DNA of 23,269 nucleotides, taken from NCBI GenBank assembly GCA_002293525.1, contig DBDJ01000073.1:1-23269 (forward strand), given 5' to 3'. The position numbers and the translations under genes were made by a program. This DNA is from Lachnospiraceae bacterium UBA935 (lineage in GTDB: Bacteria; Bacillota; Clostridia; Lachnospirales; Lachnospiraceae). Every line of letters starts with the position of its first letter. The stretch's first letter is position 1. Positions 21,987 through 23,269 of the stretch are shown here, piece by piece. A model generated the notes under the pieces. The model saw nothing but the letters and a program-made list of their open reading frames with translations, made no database searches and was not told where the DNA came from.

Positions 21987-23269
21987 ATGTCAAGCAATGA
22001 AAGATATTTCTATGGGTTAACACATCCACAAAAAAGGATATGGTATGTAGAAAAATTAAACTCAGGCATTCCCATTCATAATATTGGTGGTTGTATGTTT
22101 ATTGATGGGATGATTAAAATAGACATAATGAAAAAAACTCTTAACATTATAATTGAACATAATGAAGGGTTAAGATTAAGGTTTGTGGAGAAAGACGGCA
22201 TTCCTGCCCAATATGTTGAGCCATATAAGAATCAGGATATAGATTTTATAGATTTTAGTAAATATGATGACCCAGAAGCAGCGCATAATATGTGGATTGA
22301 AAAAGTGTTTAGTAAGCATTTTGATATATTTGGAGATCAATTGTTCTATTTTCCCATATTCAAGATAGACAAACAAAAAAGCGGGATATTGATATTAGCT
22401 CATCATATTATTTCAGATGGGTGGAGCGAAATACTTCTACTTAATCAAATATGCGAAATATATAGCAAATTGATAAAAAATCAAGACTTATGTTTCGATA
22501 AAGATAATTCATATCTCAATTATTTAGAGGATGAACAAAAGTATTTGAATTCTAACAGTTTTATTAGGAATAAAAAGTTTTGGTTAAAAAAATACAACAA
22601 TATACCTGAAGATTCTCTCTATAATTCGTCTATAGGCATAAAAGGGAACAGGATCAGTTATAATATTGATACGGTTTCTTTTGAGCTAATTAAAGACTGT
22701 TCTGTTGCCGCCAATTATCCCATAGTAGCAATGTTTATAGTAGCATTAGTTATATATCTATATAAAACGATGAATGAAAGAGATATAATTATTGGAATAC
22801 CAATGTTTAACAGAGCCAACAGTAACCAAAAACGTATAGTTGGCATGTTTACAAGCACGATGCCAATACGTATTAAGTTTGATAAAGAAATTACTGTAAA
22901 TGCGCTGGTTAATAAGATAGTGGAGGAATTGGAGCTATGTATATTTAATCAACGATATCCTTATGATCTATTAATTAGAGATTTGGAACTAAATAAAGCT
23001 GGCTTTAATAATATGTTCAAGATGTGTGTGAATTATCACAATGCCAAATTTGTAAATAAGATAGATGATATGAACGCTAGACTTATGGAGTATTATAACG
23101 GATATCAAGACTATTCGTTTCAAATGTCTGTGAAAGAATGGGAAAAAAATAGTATCATATTAGATATTGACTATAAAGTTCAAGAATATACTGATCAACA
23201 AATTCAAATTATGCAGAAGACATTTATATATATAATCAAACAATTTGCAGTAGCGGAAAACAGAGAGAT
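21987..23269 (+). CDS. Nonribosomal peptide synthetase, N-terminal condensation domain (partial)
   Basis: The first 427 residues of an NRPS that runs off the window end; the frame is open throughout. It begins MSSNERYFYGLTHPQKRIWY, the usual start of a condensation domain. The catalytic motif HHIISDG is at 139-145 with His140 as the base. NEGLRLRF (59-66) and the second-half block IPMFNRAN..VGMFTSTMPIRI are in place. Since no domain precedes it, it may be a starter condensation domain that adds an acyl group, or it may take a substrate from the small carrier protein upstream. AGGAGGGG lies 12 nt before the ATG, somewhat far. Adenylation and later domains lie beyond the window. Confidence 0.9.
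   Translation, partial: MSSNERYFYGLTHPQKRIWYVEKLNSGIPIHNIGGCMFIDGMIKIDIMKKTLNIIIEHNEGLRLRFVEKDGIPAQYVEPYKNQDIDFIDFSKYDDPEAAHNMWIEKVFSKHFDIFGDQLFYFPIFKIDKQKSGILILAHHIISDGWSEILLLNQICEIYSKLIKNQDLCFDKDNSYLNYLEDEQKYLNSNSFIRNKKFWLKKYNNIPEDSLYNSSIGIKGNRISYNIDTVSFELIKDCSVAANYPIVAMFIVALVIYLYKTMNERDIIIGIPMFNRANSNQKRIVGMFTSTMPIRIKFDKEITVNALVNKIVEELELCIFNQRYPYDLLIRDLELNKAGFNNMFKMCVNYHNAKFVNKIDDMNARLMEYYNGYQDYSFQMSVKEWEKNSIILDIDYKVQEYTDQQIQIMQKTFIYIIKQFAVAENRE

Overview
The window looks like chromosomal DNA from an anaerobic, butyrate-forming member of the Clostridia. The evidence is a complete acetyl-CoA to butyryl-CoA gene set (thl-crt-hbd-bcd-etfB-etfA), strong AGGAGG-type ribosome binding sites, clostridial Agr-type peptide signalling genes and a Csp-like subtilisin. 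The gene order resembles that of Lachnospiraceae/Butyrivibrio-type butyrate loci, but I would not name a genus. No rRNA, tRNA, CRISPR array or insertion sequence was recognised.

Layout. (1) 1-6614, plus strand: butyrate operon, with an extended -10 promoter and a Rex-like operator in front of thl. Its spacers carry short tandem repeats and hairpins. (2) 6711-8398, minus strand: a patatin-like lipase downstream of agrD and agrB. agrD was found by eye; its predicted signal core is S-L-W-Y-T, a serine version of the C. perfringens C-L-W-F-T signal. (3) 8583-10600, plus strand: divergent LytTR response regulator and GHKL histidine kinase, the likely receptor pair, ending at a strong terminator. 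(4) 10799-12395: accD-accA, the carboxyltransferase of acetyl-CoA carboxylase, then an unrecognised 186-residue protein. (5) 13518-16094: secreted multidomain GH18 chitinase. (6) 16414-18141: Csp-like S8 protease without a signal peptide. (7) 18458-23269: a visibly AT-richer block holding a second AgrA/AgrC-like pair without its own agrB/agrD, then a stand-alone carrier protein, a CysM-like PLP enzyme and the start of a nonribosomal peptide synthetase (condensation domain) cut by the window end.

How the parts may work together. The butyrate genes encode the central C4 pathway, in which the Bcd-EtfAB complex is expected to bifurcate electrons to ferredoxin. The two LytTR/GHKL pairs suggest density-dependent control. 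The first has a complete peptide-making half and 21-bp-spaced direct repeats in the divergent promoter region. The second sits at the edge of what looks like an acquired peptide biosynthesis cluster and may sense the same or a foreign peptide. The most interesting points are the serine-type AgrD, the receptor pair next to the NRPS genes, the composition break near 18.2 kb with a 12-bp inverted repeat, and the predicted Rex operator.
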